Shown: positions 1-5,916, numbered from the stretch's first letter. The stretch is 12,107 nt of DNA from Candidatus Woesearchaeota archaeon (GCA_018303225.1 JAGVYO010000032.1:1-12107); one strand, 5' to 3'. Numbers and translations: made by a program. The notes: generated from the sequence alone by a model not told the origin.

Positions 1-33
1 CCTTTTTATATCTTTAATTTATAACCTTTTTTT

Positions 34-40
34 GAGGTGG
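34..40 (+). promoter_or_regulatory. Shine-Dalgarno site for the thioredoxin-like gene
   Basis: GAGGTGG lies 5 nt before a GTG codon at 46 and decides that non-ATG start. The 33 bases before it are very AT-rich and include TATA-like TTTATAT (5-11) and TTTAATTTATAA (13-24), so a promoter is plausible, but the window edge prevents a firm call. Confidence 0.6.
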
Positions 41-45
41 TTTAG

Positions 46-600
46 GTGGAAACAAACGCTTCTGCATACCAGCTGAAAATGGGCAGCCAAATTCCTGACT
101 TCAAATTAAAAGGGGTGGATGACAGGGACTATTCGCCTGCCTCTTTCAAAGCCAAGAAGATTTTGGTGGTTGTAATCATGTGCAATCATTGTCCGTATGT
201 GAAGGCCACGTTGCCAAGAATCATCCAGATCCAGAAGGATTTTGCAGCCCAAAGTGTACAGCTAATCGGTATCAACGCCAATGATTCTGTGAACTATCCG
301 GATGACAGCTTTGACAAGATGAAGGAAGTGGCTGACGAGCAGCATATCCTTTTTCCCTATCTGCGGGATGAGACGCAGGATGTTGCCAAGGCCTTCAAGG
401 CCCAATGCACCCCGGAAGTGTTTGTTTTTGACCAGGAGCGCAAGCTGAGGTATCATGGCAGGGTAGACGATAACTGGCAGAATCCCCAGGCTGTGAAACG
501 CAGGGATTTCAGGGAAGCATTGAACGAATTGCTGGTAGGCAGGAAAGTATCCCAACCGGAACTTCCTGCGATTGGCTGCAGCGTGAAGTGGAAATACTGA
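46..600 (+). CDS. thioredoxin-fold (AhpC/TSA-like) redox protein
   Basis: A cytosolic 184-aa protein with the thioredoxin-fold layout of the AhpC/TSA-redoxin group. It shows a G-x-x-x-P-D-F-x-L N-terminal signature (residues 13-21), a beta strand leading into the redox motif CNHC followed by PYVKA (46-53), and a cis-Pro type segment CTPEVFVFD (about 121-129). CNHCPY is typical of a thioredoxin-family subgroup found in bacteria and archaea that is annotated only as 'thioredoxin family protein' or 'redoxin'. The likely role is thiol-disulfide exchange or peroxide reduction; the partner is unknown. No signal peptide is present. Translation starts at GTG 46, supported by the GAGGTGG site. The stop is 1 nt before the next gene, so the two are probably co-transcribed. 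The family call is secure; the reaction is not. Confidence 0.88.
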   Translation: METNASAYQLKMGSQIPDFKLKGVDDRDYSPASFKAKKILVVVIMCNHCPYVKATLPRIIQIQKDFAAQSVQLIGINANDSVNYPDDSFDKMKEVADEQHILFPYLRDETQDVAKAFKAQCTPEVFVFDQERKLRYHGRVDDNWQNPQAVKRRDFREALNELLVGRKVSQPELPAIGCSVKWKY

Positions 601-601
601 G

Positions 602-1045
602 ATGAAAAAAATCATCCTGTTTTTCATTGTTCTGTTGTCCCTCCTTTCTATCTCTTATGCGCATCTCGAAGCCGGTGAGGATAAGCCCGTAAATGGCTAC
701 CTGGTGGATTTTGGGTATGCGCCTGAACATCCGAAAACAGGCGAGAAAGTGAGCTTTGCCCTTAACCTGGTCAATGAAACCACCGGTGAACCCGTTGATG
801 CCGATCGCGTCTGGCTGCGCATAGCCCAAGAAGAGGTGCTCTTTGCCGGTACATTGGCTGCCCCGGATGCCAATGCCGCGTTTACCTACATCTTTCCGAA
901 AGCGGGCAGCTACGAAATCACCGTACGTTTCCAGAAAGAGGATAACACCTTGGCAGAAGCGGATTTTAGCATGGACGCGAAGAAAAAACCGGCACGATTT
1001 TCATTCTTTGGCTTTATCTTCTCGCTATGGCCTTTCCTGACGTAG
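602..1045 (+). CDS. secreted Ig-like protein, YtkA/CopC-like, with predicted N-terminal His
   Basis: 147 aa. Residues 1-20 form a signal peptide (KK, then a hydrophobic run ending SISYA), and predicted cleavage leaves His21 as the first mature residue. About 100 residues follow with the beta-rich pattern of YtkA/Ig-like periplasmic domains (GYLVDFGYAPEHPKTGEKV, later a GSYEITVRF strand). The last 17 residues are hydrophobic (FSFFGFIFSLWPFLT region) and may be a short C-terminal anchor. Domains of this shape often occur near copper proteins, and a free N-terminal His can bind Cu(II) as in CopC; that role here is inference. The start is ATG, 1 nt after the stop of the thioredoxin-like gene, which suggests the pair acts together outside and inside the membrane. 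It has no cysteines. Confidence 0.72.
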   Translation: MKKIILFFIVLLSLLSISYAHLEAGEDKPVNGYLVDFGYAPEHPKTGEKVSFALNLVNETTGEPVDADRVWLRIAQEEVLFAGTLAAPDANAAFTYIFPKAGSYEITVRFQKEDNTLAEADFSMDAKKKPARFSFFGFIFSLWPFLT

Positions 1046-1055
1046 GGCTATACTC

Positions 1056-1088
1056 ACGGACAAAATATATTGAGCGATAGTTGTCCGT
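1056..1088. repeat. hairpin A1, 8-bp stem
   Basis: ACGGACAA (1056-1063) pairs perfectly with TTGTCCGT (1081-1088) across a 17-nt loop. It lies 10 nt after the stop of the YtkA-like gene. It has no counterpart in array B and may be a separate element. Confidence 0.6.
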
Positions 1089-1098
1089 TCGTAATATG

Positions 1099-1140
1099 TC
1101 AGAAATCACAAGATTTATGATTGATAGTTGTGATTTCTGA
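1099..1140. repeat. hairpin A2, 13-bp stem
   Basis: TCAGAAATCACAA (1099-1111) pairs perfectly with TTGTGATTTCTGA (1128-1140) around a 16-nt loop. The outer half of the stem (TCAGAAATC / GATTTCTGA) is identical to the stem of hairpin B1 at 5848-5906, while the inner bases and loop differ. Confidence 0.75.
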
Positions 1141-1146
1141 GCATGC

Positions 1147-1167
1147 TCAAAAATCAAAGATTTTTGA
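1147..1167. repeat. hairpin A3, 9-bp stem with 3-nt loop
   Basis: TCAAAAATC and GATTTTTGA form a tight stem with loop AAA. It is followed by CA and matches hairpin B4 (TCAAGAATC-TTC-GATTCTTGACA) with a compensatory A:T to G:C change at the same stem position, so the pairing itself appears conserved. Confidence 0.72.
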
Positions 1168-1169
1168 CA

Positions 1170-1211
1170 AGTAAAAGGCAGTCTCTTTCTCAAATTTTTG
1201 TGCCTTTTACT
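1170..1211. repeat. hairpin A4, 11-bp stem overlapping the pdxT stop
   Basis: AGTAAAAGGCA (1170-1180) pairs with TGCCTTTTACT (1201-1211) across a 20-nt loop. The right arm runs into the last codon of the pdxT remnant (stop at 1210-1212, minus strand), so on the minus-strand transcript this is the first structure after pdxT and may help end it. Confidence 0.6.
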
Positions 1212-1657
1212 ATAATCGTAGAAAATACTTATGGATCTCATCTGTTGAACCTATCTCCGGATGGAAACTTGAAACCAGGATATTGTTCTGTTGAGCCAAA
1301 ACAGGAATTCCCTCGTGTTCTGCCAGAATCTCTACACCTTTCCCCACTTCGGTGATGATAGGTGCCCTGATGAAAGGGTTGGTCGCTATTTTCAATCTTT
1401 TTGGCCAGAAGAATCATTCCTGCGCAGGTGCCGTAGATGGGCATTCCTTCGTTGGCTCGTCGGATAATGGCTGTATCCAATCCGACGCGCTGCATCAGTT
1501 TCCCTATTGCTGTAGATTCTCCACCAGGCATGATTAACGCATCTGCGCTCTGCAGATCTTCCGGTATCCTTACTTCTACCGGATTTGCATCTAATCTTTT
1601 TATCATTTTAATGTGCTCAATCACATCGCCCTGAAGGGCGAGAATGCCGACATTCAT
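1210..1657 (-). pseudogene. pdxT: pdxT, glutaminase subunit of PLP synthase, broken by internal deletion and frameshift
   Basis: PdxT releases ammonia from glutamine and passes it to PdxS for pyridoxal 5'-phosphate synthesis. The start at 1657 gives MNVGILALQGDVIEH, then PGGEST (44-49) and the nucleophile motif GTCAG with Cys78, followed by AKKIENSDQP (85-94). From there the frame leaves PdxT and ends at 1238. The C-terminal part (FIRAPIITEVG, AEHEGIPVLAQQ, SFHPE with the catalytic His and Glu) continues in another frame to a stop at 1210. The middle segment normally found between 'SDxP' and 'FIRAP', carrying the VERNxxGRQxxSFE region, is absent, so roughly 35-40 residues (not a multiple of 3 in bases) are missing. 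The start lies 4 nt after the pdxS stop, so pdxST was an operon. A true deletion, a collapsed assembly or strain polymorphism could each explain it. Confidence 0.85.
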
Positions 1658-1661
1658 GGAA

Positions 1662-2534
1662 TTACCAGCCTCTTTCCTGCATTTTGATCTCTAATTTGTC
1701 AATCTCTTTTCCCGGCATGGCTTCTCCCAGGCCTTCGGAGGCTTTGGCAAGGATTTTCTTATCGTTAAAGTGTGCTGTGGCATCCACAATGGCGCGGGCC
1801 ATTTTGGCGGGATTCTTTGCTTTGAAAATACCGCTTCCTACGAAGACTCCATCCACACCCAACTGCATGACCAAGGCGGCATCTGCCGGCGTAGCAATGC
1901 CTCCGGCTGCAAAATTAACCAGCGGCAATCTTCCCAGCTTTAAGGTATCTTCCAGCAATTTTAACGGAACGTGCATCTCTTCGGCTGCTTTGGCCCGTTT
2001 GTCTTTAGAACTCTTCCGGAGCATTTCAATGCCTTCGTTCACGGTACGGATGTGCTTCACGGCTTCCACGATATTGCCTGTCCCGGCCTCTCCTTTCGTC
2101 CGGATCATGGCTGCGCCTTCATGGATTCTTCGCAAGGCTTCCCCTAAATTCCGGGCACCGCAGACAAACGGCACCTTGAAATCCCATTTGTTGATGTGGT
2201 ATTTTGAATCTGCCGGCGTCAGCACTTCGGATTCGTCAATGTAATCAACGCCTAAGGCTTCCAGAATCTGGGCTTCGGCAAAATGGCCAATTCTGACTTT
2301 AGCCATGACCGGAATGGTAACTGCTTCCATGATCTCTTTAATCAGTTTTGGATCGGACATTCTGGCTACGCCGCCATGCGCCCGGATGTCGGCCGGAACG
2401 CGTTCTAACGCCATCACCGCTACGGCGCCGGCTTTTTCCGCTATCTTGGCATGCTCGGCCGTCACGACATCCATAATCACGCCGCCTTTCAGCATCTTTG
2501 CCAGGCCGGATTTCAATTCATAGGTGCCTTTCAT
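1662..2534 (-). CDS. pdxS: pyridoxal 5'-phosphate synthase subunit PdxS
   Basis: PdxS condenses ribose 5-phosphate, glyceraldehyde 3-phosphate and ammonia into pyridoxal 5'-phosphate (the DXP-independent route) as a cytosolic dodecamer that docks PdxT. The 290-aa protein is complete: MLKGGVIMDVV with the catalytic Asp22, ALERVPADIRAHGGVARMSDP (43-62), the Schiff-base lysine Lys79 in VMAKVRIGHF, the second lysine Lys147 in RTKGEAGTGN, the phosphate loop NFAAGGIATPADAA (about 208-221) and GVFVGSGIF (about 229-237). The start at ATG 2534 fits a TATA box 28 nt upstream and no leader. Because the partner pdxT is damaged, this enzyme may depend on free ammonia, which PdxS can use in vitro, or on a glutaminase elsewhere. 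Confidence 0.97.
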   Translation of the reverse strand: MKGTYELKSGLAKMLKGGVIMDVVTAEHAKIAEKAGAVAVMALERVPADIRAHGGVARMSDPKLIKEIMEAVTIPVMAKVRIGHFAEAQILEALGVDYIDESEVLTPADSKYHINKWDFKVPFVCGARNLGEALRRIHEGAAMIRTKGEAGTGNIVEAVKHIRTVNEGIEMLRKSSKDKRAKAAEEMHVPLKLLEDTLKLGRLPLVNFAAGGIATPADAALVMQLGVDGVFVGSGIFKAKNPAKMARAIVDATAHFNDKKILAKASEGLGEAMPGKEIDKLEIKMQERGW

Positions 2535-2557
2535 AGCTTTAGGGGGAAAGAAACAGG

Positions 2558-2567
2558 TTTATTAAAG
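2558..2567 (-). promoter_or_regulatory. TATA-box promoter of pdxST (leaderless)
   Basis: CTTTAATAAA on the minus strand is centred 28 nt before the pdxS ATG, so transcription would begin at or next to the start codon. No Shine-Dalgarno site is needed in this layout. The element is nearly identical to the one before the DUF2283 gene. Confidence 0.6.
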
Positions 2568-2578
2568 TTCTGTATGTA

Positions 2579-2821
2579 CTAAGAGGCCAAGGGGGTTGAG
2601 AAGTTGATTTCAATGGGCAGGTCCAGCTTTATATCCTTCAGCTGTTTGGCCCTCTTTTTAAATCCAAGAATTCCTACACTTTTCACATCCTCGGTTTTTT
2701 CATCAATTCTTAGGAAAATTCCCGGCTTTACTTCCGATGCATAGCACTCCGAAGGCTTGCCTATGGATATCTCTAAAAAATCTCCTTCCTCATCATAATA
2801 CACCCTCATTGGACCTTTCAT
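2579..2821 (-). CDS. DUF2283 family small protein
   Basis: An 80-aa protein with the DUF2283 pattern: M-x-V-Y-Y-D-E-E-G-D-F-L-E-I-S-I-G (5-21), a central strand pair around EVKPGIFLRIDE (30-41) and a final VKSVGILGFKKRAKQL segment (46-61). These short beta-rich proteins are common in archaea and bacteria, often near toxin-antitoxin or nucleotidyltransferase genes, and have no established function. A TATA box 27 nt before ATG 2821 supports this start over the internal Met at residue 5. Its stop is about 11 nt before the pdxS TATA box, so the two genes are separately promoted. The C-terminal 20 residues have no obvious family match. Confidence 0.8.
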   Translation of the reverse strand: MKGPMRVYYDEEGDFLEISIGKPSECYASEVKPGIFLRIDEKTEDVKSVGILGFKKRAKQLKDIKLDLPIEINFSTPLAS

Positions 2822-2843
2822 AACGTCTGGGAAAAGAAAGGGG

Positions 2844-2852
2844 TTTATTAAG
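2844..2852 (-). promoter_or_regulatory. TATA-box promoter of the DUF2283 gene (leaderless)
   Basis: CTTAATAAA on the minus strand is centred 27 nt before ATG 2821. It shares GGTTTATTAA (plus-strand reading) with the pdxS promoter, which suggests a common promoter type or common control. Confidence 0.55.
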
Positions 2853-2891
2853 GTTTATACTTGCCTGTTTTCTAGACATGGCTTATGGGCT

Positions 2892-3281
2892 TTATTTTAA
2901 CTGGTCAAAAAGACGTTTAATGATTCTCCTGATTAACCCTTTGTTTAGGTCAATATAATTCTTATGGATCATGAACCCCTCATAGGAAATTCGATTTCTA
3001 TAATCCCTCATTTGTTGCAGGAACTGTCTCATCTGCTCATCGATTTTCCGCTGTTTGGCAGCATAATCGATAAGCTCTTGATGGGCGCCTTCCCCTTTCA
3101 CCTTGATTCCCTCCTTCAATGTAAGGGCCTCCATCAACTTATGGACAGCATCATAATAATCCACTAAGGTATTGCTGGGGTATCTCCCCATGTCCGTATT
3201 ACCCAGCCTTTCTAGTGTAATCTCTGCCATCCTCTTTAATGATTCTGACTTTTGCTGGTCGGGCTTGCCTTTTACGATCAT
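2892..3281 (-). CDS. HEPN-domain protein, partner of the MNT nucleotidyltransferase
   Basis: A 129-aa, entirely helical protein. The N-terminal half (SLKRMAEITLERL, TLVDYYDAVHKLMEALTLKEGIK) and the long helix carrying RDYRNRISYEG (92-102) match archaeal HEPN proteins encoded beside MNT-type nucleotidyltransferases. HEPN toxins use an R-x4-H RNase motif; here the position after Arg95 plus four residues is Tyr100 (R-NRIS-Y), so the His is absent and RNase activity is doubtful. The start ATG overlaps the stop of the upstream nucleotidyltransferase gene by 4 nt (ATGA), a strong sign of a two-gene operon and of complex formation. It is probably the toxin-side subunit of a HEPN/MNT pair or a regulatory derivative. 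Confidence 0.75.
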   Translation of the reverse strand: MIVKGKPDQQKSESLKRMAEITLERLGNTDMGRYPSNTLVDYYDAVHKLMEALTLKEGIKVKGEGAHQELIDYAAKQRKIDEQMRQFLQQMRDYRNRISYEGFMIHKNYIDLNKGLIRRIIKRLFDQLK

Positions 3282-3751
3282 TTATACCCCTCTAAAAAGC
3301 CGCTCAATACCCTCCCATTGATGATGTTATTCTTTAATTCTTTAGGATACGAGTTAAAATTATCATTGAAATGCAATTCAATTTTTCTTCCAAGCTTCTT
3401 TTCAAATGAAGACAAATCCAATTCTTCTTTTTTACACTCAATGAACATATCGATATCGCTATTTTCAATGTCCTCCCCTTTTTCGTAACTGCCGAACAAT
3501 ACGATGGACTTGGGCGTTAACTTTTGCTCGATAAATTCAATTAATTCCGACTCTAAAATGGATGAGAGATTATAGACGGTCTTGTATCTTCTGAAGGCCC
3601 TATTGTCCAAATTTGCCTTGTAGAAAGGGAATTTTCTCCCCCCTTTCTTCTCTATGGATTCCATGATCAGCCCCAATTTTACCAATGTGCCCAGATTTTT
3701 CTTGACAGAGGTGTGCGCCAGTGTCCGGCTTATACTACTTTTTTGTAACAT
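3278..3751 (-). CDS. winged-helix + MNT-type nucleotidyltransferase (antitoxin-like)
   Basis: 157 aa in two parts. Residues 5-45 look like the last part of a winged helix (SSISRTLAHTSVKKNLGTL, then GLIMESIEKKGGRKFPFYKAN as the wing). Residues 79-157 are a minimal nucleotidyltransferase with GSYEKGEDIENSDID (87-101), giving metal ligands Asp99 and Asp101, and a third acidic residue probably Glu125 in RKIELHF. MNT proteins paired with HEPN partners act as antitoxins, in studied cases by adenylylating the HEPN protein. The usual first helix of the winged helix is short or missing, but an in-frame TAG lies two codons upstream of ATG 3751, so a longer form is not encoded here. It probably autoregulates its promoter, given the inverted and direct repeats at 3744-3773. 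Confidence 0.83.
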   Translation of the reverse strand: MLQKSSISRTLAHTSVKKNLGTLVKLGLIMESIEKKGGRKFPFYKANLDNRAFRRYKTVYNLSSILESELIEFIEQKLTPKSIVLFGSYEKGEDIENSDIDMFIECKKEELDLSSFEKKLGRKIELHFNDNFNSYPKELKNNIINGRVLSGFLEGYK

Positions 3752-3773
3752 ATGCTACATAATTGTAATATGT
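3744..3773. promoter_or_regulatory. candidate operator of the MNT/HEPN operon
   Basis: The start-codon region holds ACATAT (3748-3753) and its complement ATATGT (3768-3773), and also two direct copies of TGTAAYAT (3744-3751 and 3764-3771) spaced 20 bp, about two helical turns. This sits between the TATA box and the start codon, where binding of the encoded winged helix would block transcription. The sites are short and AT-rich, so chance is possible. Confidence 0.35.
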
Positions 3774-3774
3774 A

Positions 3775-3785
3775 CTATATAAATG
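3775..3785 (-). promoter_or_regulatory. TATA-box promoter of the MNT/HEPN operon
   Basis: CATTTATATAG on the minus strand is centred about 29 nt before ATG 3751, consistent with a leaderless or nearly leaderless transcript. Confidence 0.55.
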
Positions 3786-3849
3786 TTTCCATTTTTGATT
3801 GACTGGGGTTAAAGGCCCTTGCGGAGTCTGCACGACCGTTTTGATAATC

Positions 3850-3857
3850 TTTAAATA
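3850..3857 (+). promoter_or_regulatory. TATA-box promoter of the membrane winged-helix gene (leaderless)
   Basis: TTTAAATA is centred 27 nt before ATG 3881, and no Shine-Dalgarno site precedes the start. This is a clean leaderless archaeal promoter that should also drive the following transporter gene. Confidence 0.65.
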
Positions 3858-3880
3858 GTGGCATCCTACTCTTTCCGGTT

Positions 3881-4375
3881 ATGGTTTTGCCCAATCAGAA
3901 AATCATAGGGTACGTTTTGGCAGGATTTGCAGTCATCTTACTGCTGGTGCTGGCCTTTGTCAAAGTGAACGTGGATGAGGAAGGCGAGTTTTTATGCCAG
4001 GTTGTTGCAGAAAGCCCAACCCTTACCATGGACCAGTGCCCGGCCCATGACAGCAATACTTCCTGGCTTCTGACCGTGGCATTCAGCATCGGAGCCATCC
4101 TGCTGGGCAGCGGGCTGTACATGGTGTTTGTGCCTGGGAAGACAGAACTGCCAAAAAGGGAATTTAAAGAGGCTGATCTGTCCAAGCTGGATGGAGACGA
4201 GAAGAAGATTTACGATATATTGAAGCAGAACAACGGTTCCCTTTACCAGAGCGATCTGATTCGGGAAACCCAATTCTCCAAGGTCAAGATTACCCGAATC
4301 CTGGATAAGATGGCCTCTAAGGAGCTTATCGGCCGCGAGCGCAGGGGCATGACCAATATCGTTGTTCTGAAGTGA
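3881..4375 (+). CDS. membrane-tethered winged-helix (MarR-like) regulator
   Basis: 164 aa. TM1 spans about 8-28 and TM2 about 62-84. The roughly 33-residue loop between them contains Cys39 and Cys53 and should lie outside the membrane if both ends are inside. Residues 101-164 form a cytosolic winged helix: LDGDEKKIYDILKQNNGS, then YQSDLIRETQFSKVKITRILDKM as the recognition region, and ELIGRERRGMTNIVVLK as the wing. This is a widespread archaeal architecture in which a membrane-anchored DNA-binding domain may respond to an outside signal. The two loop cysteines could form a disulfide or bind a metal; that is inference. The gene is coupled to the transporter gene that follows, so it may regulate that gene or the metal cluster. 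Confidence 0.82.
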   Translation: MVLPNQKIIGYVLAGFAVILLLVLAFVKVNVDEEGEFLCQVVAESPTLTMDQCPAHDSNTSWLLTVAFSIGAILLGSGLYMVFVPGKTELPKREFKEADLSKLDGDEKKIYDILKQNNGSLYQSDLIRETQFSKVKITRILDKMASKELIGRERRGMTNIVVLK

Positions 4376-4380
4376 TTTGT

Positions 4381-4860
4381 ATGAAGCTCTCCATCAGAAA
4401 AGGCCTTGGATTTGGGTTGACTTCAGGGATCATCACTACCTTGGGGTTGATTATCGGGCTGGGCTCAAGCACCGATTCAAAACTGGTTGTTATCGGCGGA
4501 ATACTGATCATAGCGGTTTCTGATGCCCTTTCCGACGCGCTGGGCATCCACATCTCCGAGGAATTCGAAAACAAACATACCGTAAGGGAAATATGGGAAT
4601 CCACGGTGTTCACGTTCCTGTCCAAGTTTGTTTTTGCCCTGACCTTTGTTCTTCCCACCCTGCTGCTGTCGCTTCCTGTTGCCATTCTTGTCAGTACGAT
4701 ATGGGGATTGTCCCTTATTATCGGATTTAGCTATTACATAGCCAAACAGGGAGGCGCCCGGCCTTTCAAGGTCATTCTGGAGCACCTGGTTATTGTGATT
4801 GTTGTCATCATCGCTACCTTCTATCTTGGGAAATGGGTAAAGGCAACGTTCCCGGCCTGA
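4381..4860 (+). CDS. VIT1/CCC1-like membrane transporter
   Basis: A 159-aa protein with about five membrane segments: roughly 10-28, 36-54, 80-105, 107-122 and 133-150. The segment GLTSGIITTLGLIIGLG and the motif SDALSDALGIHISEEFENKH (47-66) match the signature of the VIT1/CCC1 family, which moves Fe2+ or Mn2+ across membranes. It is shorter than plant and yeast members, and the cytoplasmic metal-binding insert is not visible; acidic residues E60, E61 and E63 after the second TM are retained. ATG 4381 was preferred to GTG 4372, which would overlap the preceding stop by 4 nt; either start is possible. Co-transcription with the winged-helix gene suggests metal-responsive control. Substrate specificity is unknown. 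Confidence 0.75.
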   Translation: MKLSIRKGLGFGLTSGIITTLGLIIGLGSSTDSKLVVIGGILIIAVSDALSDALGIHISEEFENKHTVREIWESTVFTFLSKFVFALTFVLPTLLLSLPVAILVSTIWGLSLIIGFSYYIAKQGGARPFKVILEHLVIVIVVIIATFYLGKWVKATFPA

Positions 4861-4875
4861 AACTAGTTTCATCGT

Positions 4876-4886
4876 TATTTAAATAA
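4876..4886 (+). promoter_or_regulatory. probable promoter of the metal-handling cluster, first unit
   Basis: TATTTAAATAA is a good archaeal TATA box. Its centre is about 62 nt before ATG 4943, so the transcript would begin near 4908 with a short leader containing a Shine-Dalgarno site. This differs from the leaderless genes to the left. Confidence 0.5.
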
Positions 4887-4926
4887 GCTGTTTCAATTGG
4901 AATTCTATCTAGTATATCCTATCTGT

Positions 4927-4933
4927 GAGGTGG
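4927..4933 (+). promoter_or_regulatory. Shine-Dalgarno site deciding the start at 4943
   Basis: GAGGTGG lies 9 nt before ATG 4943. In-frame GTG 4925 lies in front of this site and ATG 4934 directly abuts it, so both are poor starts. The same GAGGTGG is used by the gene at 46. Confidence 0.55.
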
Positions 4934-4942
4934 ATGGTAAAA

Positions 4943-5596
4943 ATGACAGAAAAAATTTCGAATAAGCTTTTGGTGGTGTTGGCCCTTACGTTGTTTGTAG
5001 TGGCCTTTAACTCCTATAAATTAGGGCAGTTGGGAGATACAGTACGCATTTCAGGTGTTACGGGCAGTGCGGTGGCTGCTGGAAGTATCGTTCCAACAGG
5101 AATTCCAGTCGTGTACGGCCAAGAGATGGGGGTCAGTTACGATGACATAAGCCCGAACGATCCGTATACGACGGATGCCACCATCCGTAAGGTGGGGCAA
5201 TACGACATGGATATTGAACTGACGCCTGCCCAAAATGAGCGCTATGTCAACATTTTGTACTTTATGGAGAACGGCATCTCGTGCGAATACTGCTGCGGTG
5301 CCCGGGCCATCATCTTTGAGAACGGCGACCCGGCGTGCGGCTGTGCGCACAGTTATGCCATGAGAGGCATTGCCAAGTACCTTATCACAAAGCACGGGAA
5401 CGAGTACACCGATGCCGAGATCCTGGAGGAAGTTGGAAAATGGAAAACCCTGTTCTTCCCGGGGCAGATCCAGCAGAAAGCCGCTATCCTGCAGCAGAAA
5501 GGCATCGAGACCAGTTATATCAACCTTGCCAGCAACAAGTACCGGGGCATTGAGCAAGGCCAAACCGCGGGCAGCGGCATGGTCGGAGGCTGTTAA
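4943..5596 (+). CDS. membrane-anchored Cys-rich protein (CEYCC...CGCAHS), C-terminal MVGGC
   Basis: 217 aa. Residues 8-23 form a single N-terminal anchor; the rest should be extracytoplasmic. A linker with VTGSAVA (39-45) leads to a folded domain with CEYCC (114-118) and CGCAHS (132-137), followed by helices (GIAKYLITKHGNEYTDAEILEEVGKW) and FFPGQIQQKAAIL. The spacing of five cysteines and a histidine suggests metal binding, with some similarity to PCYCGC-type domains. The protein ends in SGMVGGC, a C-terminal cysteine shared exactly with the next gene. It is the first gene of the cluster and 1 nt from the next one. I do not know an established function; given the neighbours, capture of copper or another soft metal outside the cell is the best guess. 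Confidence 0.7.
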   Translation: MTEKISNKLLVVLALTLFVVAFNSYKLGQLGDTVRISGVTGSAVAAGSIVPTGIPVVYGQEMGVSYDDISPNDPYTTDATIRKVGQYDMDIELTPAQNERYVNILYFMENGISCEYCCGARAIIFENGDPACGCAHSYAMRGIAKYLITKHGNEYTDAEILEEVGKWKTLFFPGQIQQKAAILQQKGIETSYINLASNKYRGIEQGQTAGSGMVGGC

Positions 5597-5597
5597 A

Positions 5598-5843
5598 ATG
5601 ACGGAACACGAACATAAAGAGGAACATAAGCATACCGGAGAACAAAAGAAAATCAACTATACGATGTTGGCCATTGTAGGGCTCCTGCTGCTTTTTTCGG
5701 TGGTGCAGGCCTTCCAGATCAATGCGCTGGAAAACAAGCTTGAAGGCGGTGCTTCTGCTGCAACAGCTACAGGTCAAGCGGTTTCGCAGCCGGCTGCACG
5801 GGCGCCCGCTGCTTCGGTTCCTGCCATGGTCGGAGGCTGCTGA
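5598..5843 (+). CDS. small His-rich one-TM protein with C-terminal MVGGC
   Basis: 81 aa. The cytosolic N-terminus is His/Glu-rich (MTEHEHKEEHKH), a plausible metal-binding tail. One TM spans about 22-38, followed by a short charged helix (NALENKLEG) and an Ala/Pro-rich linker containing ATGQAVS (57-63). The last residues are PAMVGGC. The start is ATG 5598, 1 nt after the preceding stop; the frame is open further upstream, but that region lies inside the preceding gene. Outside the TG-x-AV segment and the MVGGC tail it shares no homology with its neighbour. No known family was recognised. The His-rich inner tail and terminal Cys outside suggest a small metal-relay or assembly factor (inference). 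Confidence 0.72.
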   Translation: MTEHEHKEEHKHTGEQKKINYTMLAIVGLLLLFSVVQAFQINALENKLEGGASAATATGQAVSQPAARAPAASVPAMVGGC

Positions 5844-5847
5844 GATG

Positions 5848-5906
5848 TCAGAAATCGATATCCGCAATCTCCCGTCTTCGGCTCGGAGTAAGGGATCGAT
5901 TTCTGA
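5848..5906. repeat. hairpin B1, 12-bp stem
   Basis: TCAGAAATCGAT (5848-5859) pairs with ATCGATTTCTGA (5895-5906) around a 35-nt loop. The outer nine bases equal those of hairpin A2; the inner three differ but still pair, and the loop is twice as long. Confidence 0.72.
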
Positions 5907-5916
5907 GCATGAACTG

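Larger units (their letters stand above)
1056..1211. repeat. hairpin array A: four consecutive perfect inverted repeats
   Basis: This non-coding stretch between convergent genes holds four perfect stems in a row: 1056-1063/1081-1088, 1099-1111/1128-1140, 1147-1155/1159-1167 and 1170-1180/1201-1211. The block GATTTCTGAGCATG (1132-1145) and the following TCAAaAATC-nnn-GATTtTTGACA hairpin recur in array B at 5848-5992, so the two are copies or relatives of one element. The last stem overlaps the end of pdxT. No long T-run follows the stems, so a simple intrinsic terminator is not obvious. It could be a palindromic (REP/MITE-like) repeat, an RNA structure or a bidirectional termination zone. Confidence 0.7.

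Noticed and set aside
1147..1167. Classical intrinsic terminator
   Set aside because: The stem is AT-rich and not followed by a T-run on either strand, and its counterpart B4 lies directly before a start codon.
1056..1211. CRISPR array
   Set aside because: The repeats are palindromes of different sequence and spacing, not identical direct repeats with unique spacers.
1684..2244. 186-codon open frame on the plus strand
   Set aside because: It is fully antisense to pdxS, whose motifs are unmistakable, and its product has no recognisable domain.
1046..3880. Insertion sequence or integrase traces around the hairpin array and broken pdxT
   Set aside because: No transposase or integrase frame, no long terminal repeats and no target duplication could be seen.
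5051..5656. 201-codon open frame on the minus strand
   Set aside because: Antisense to the Cys-rich anchored protein and to the start of the next gene; it lacks a promoter or ribosome site and a recognisable domain.
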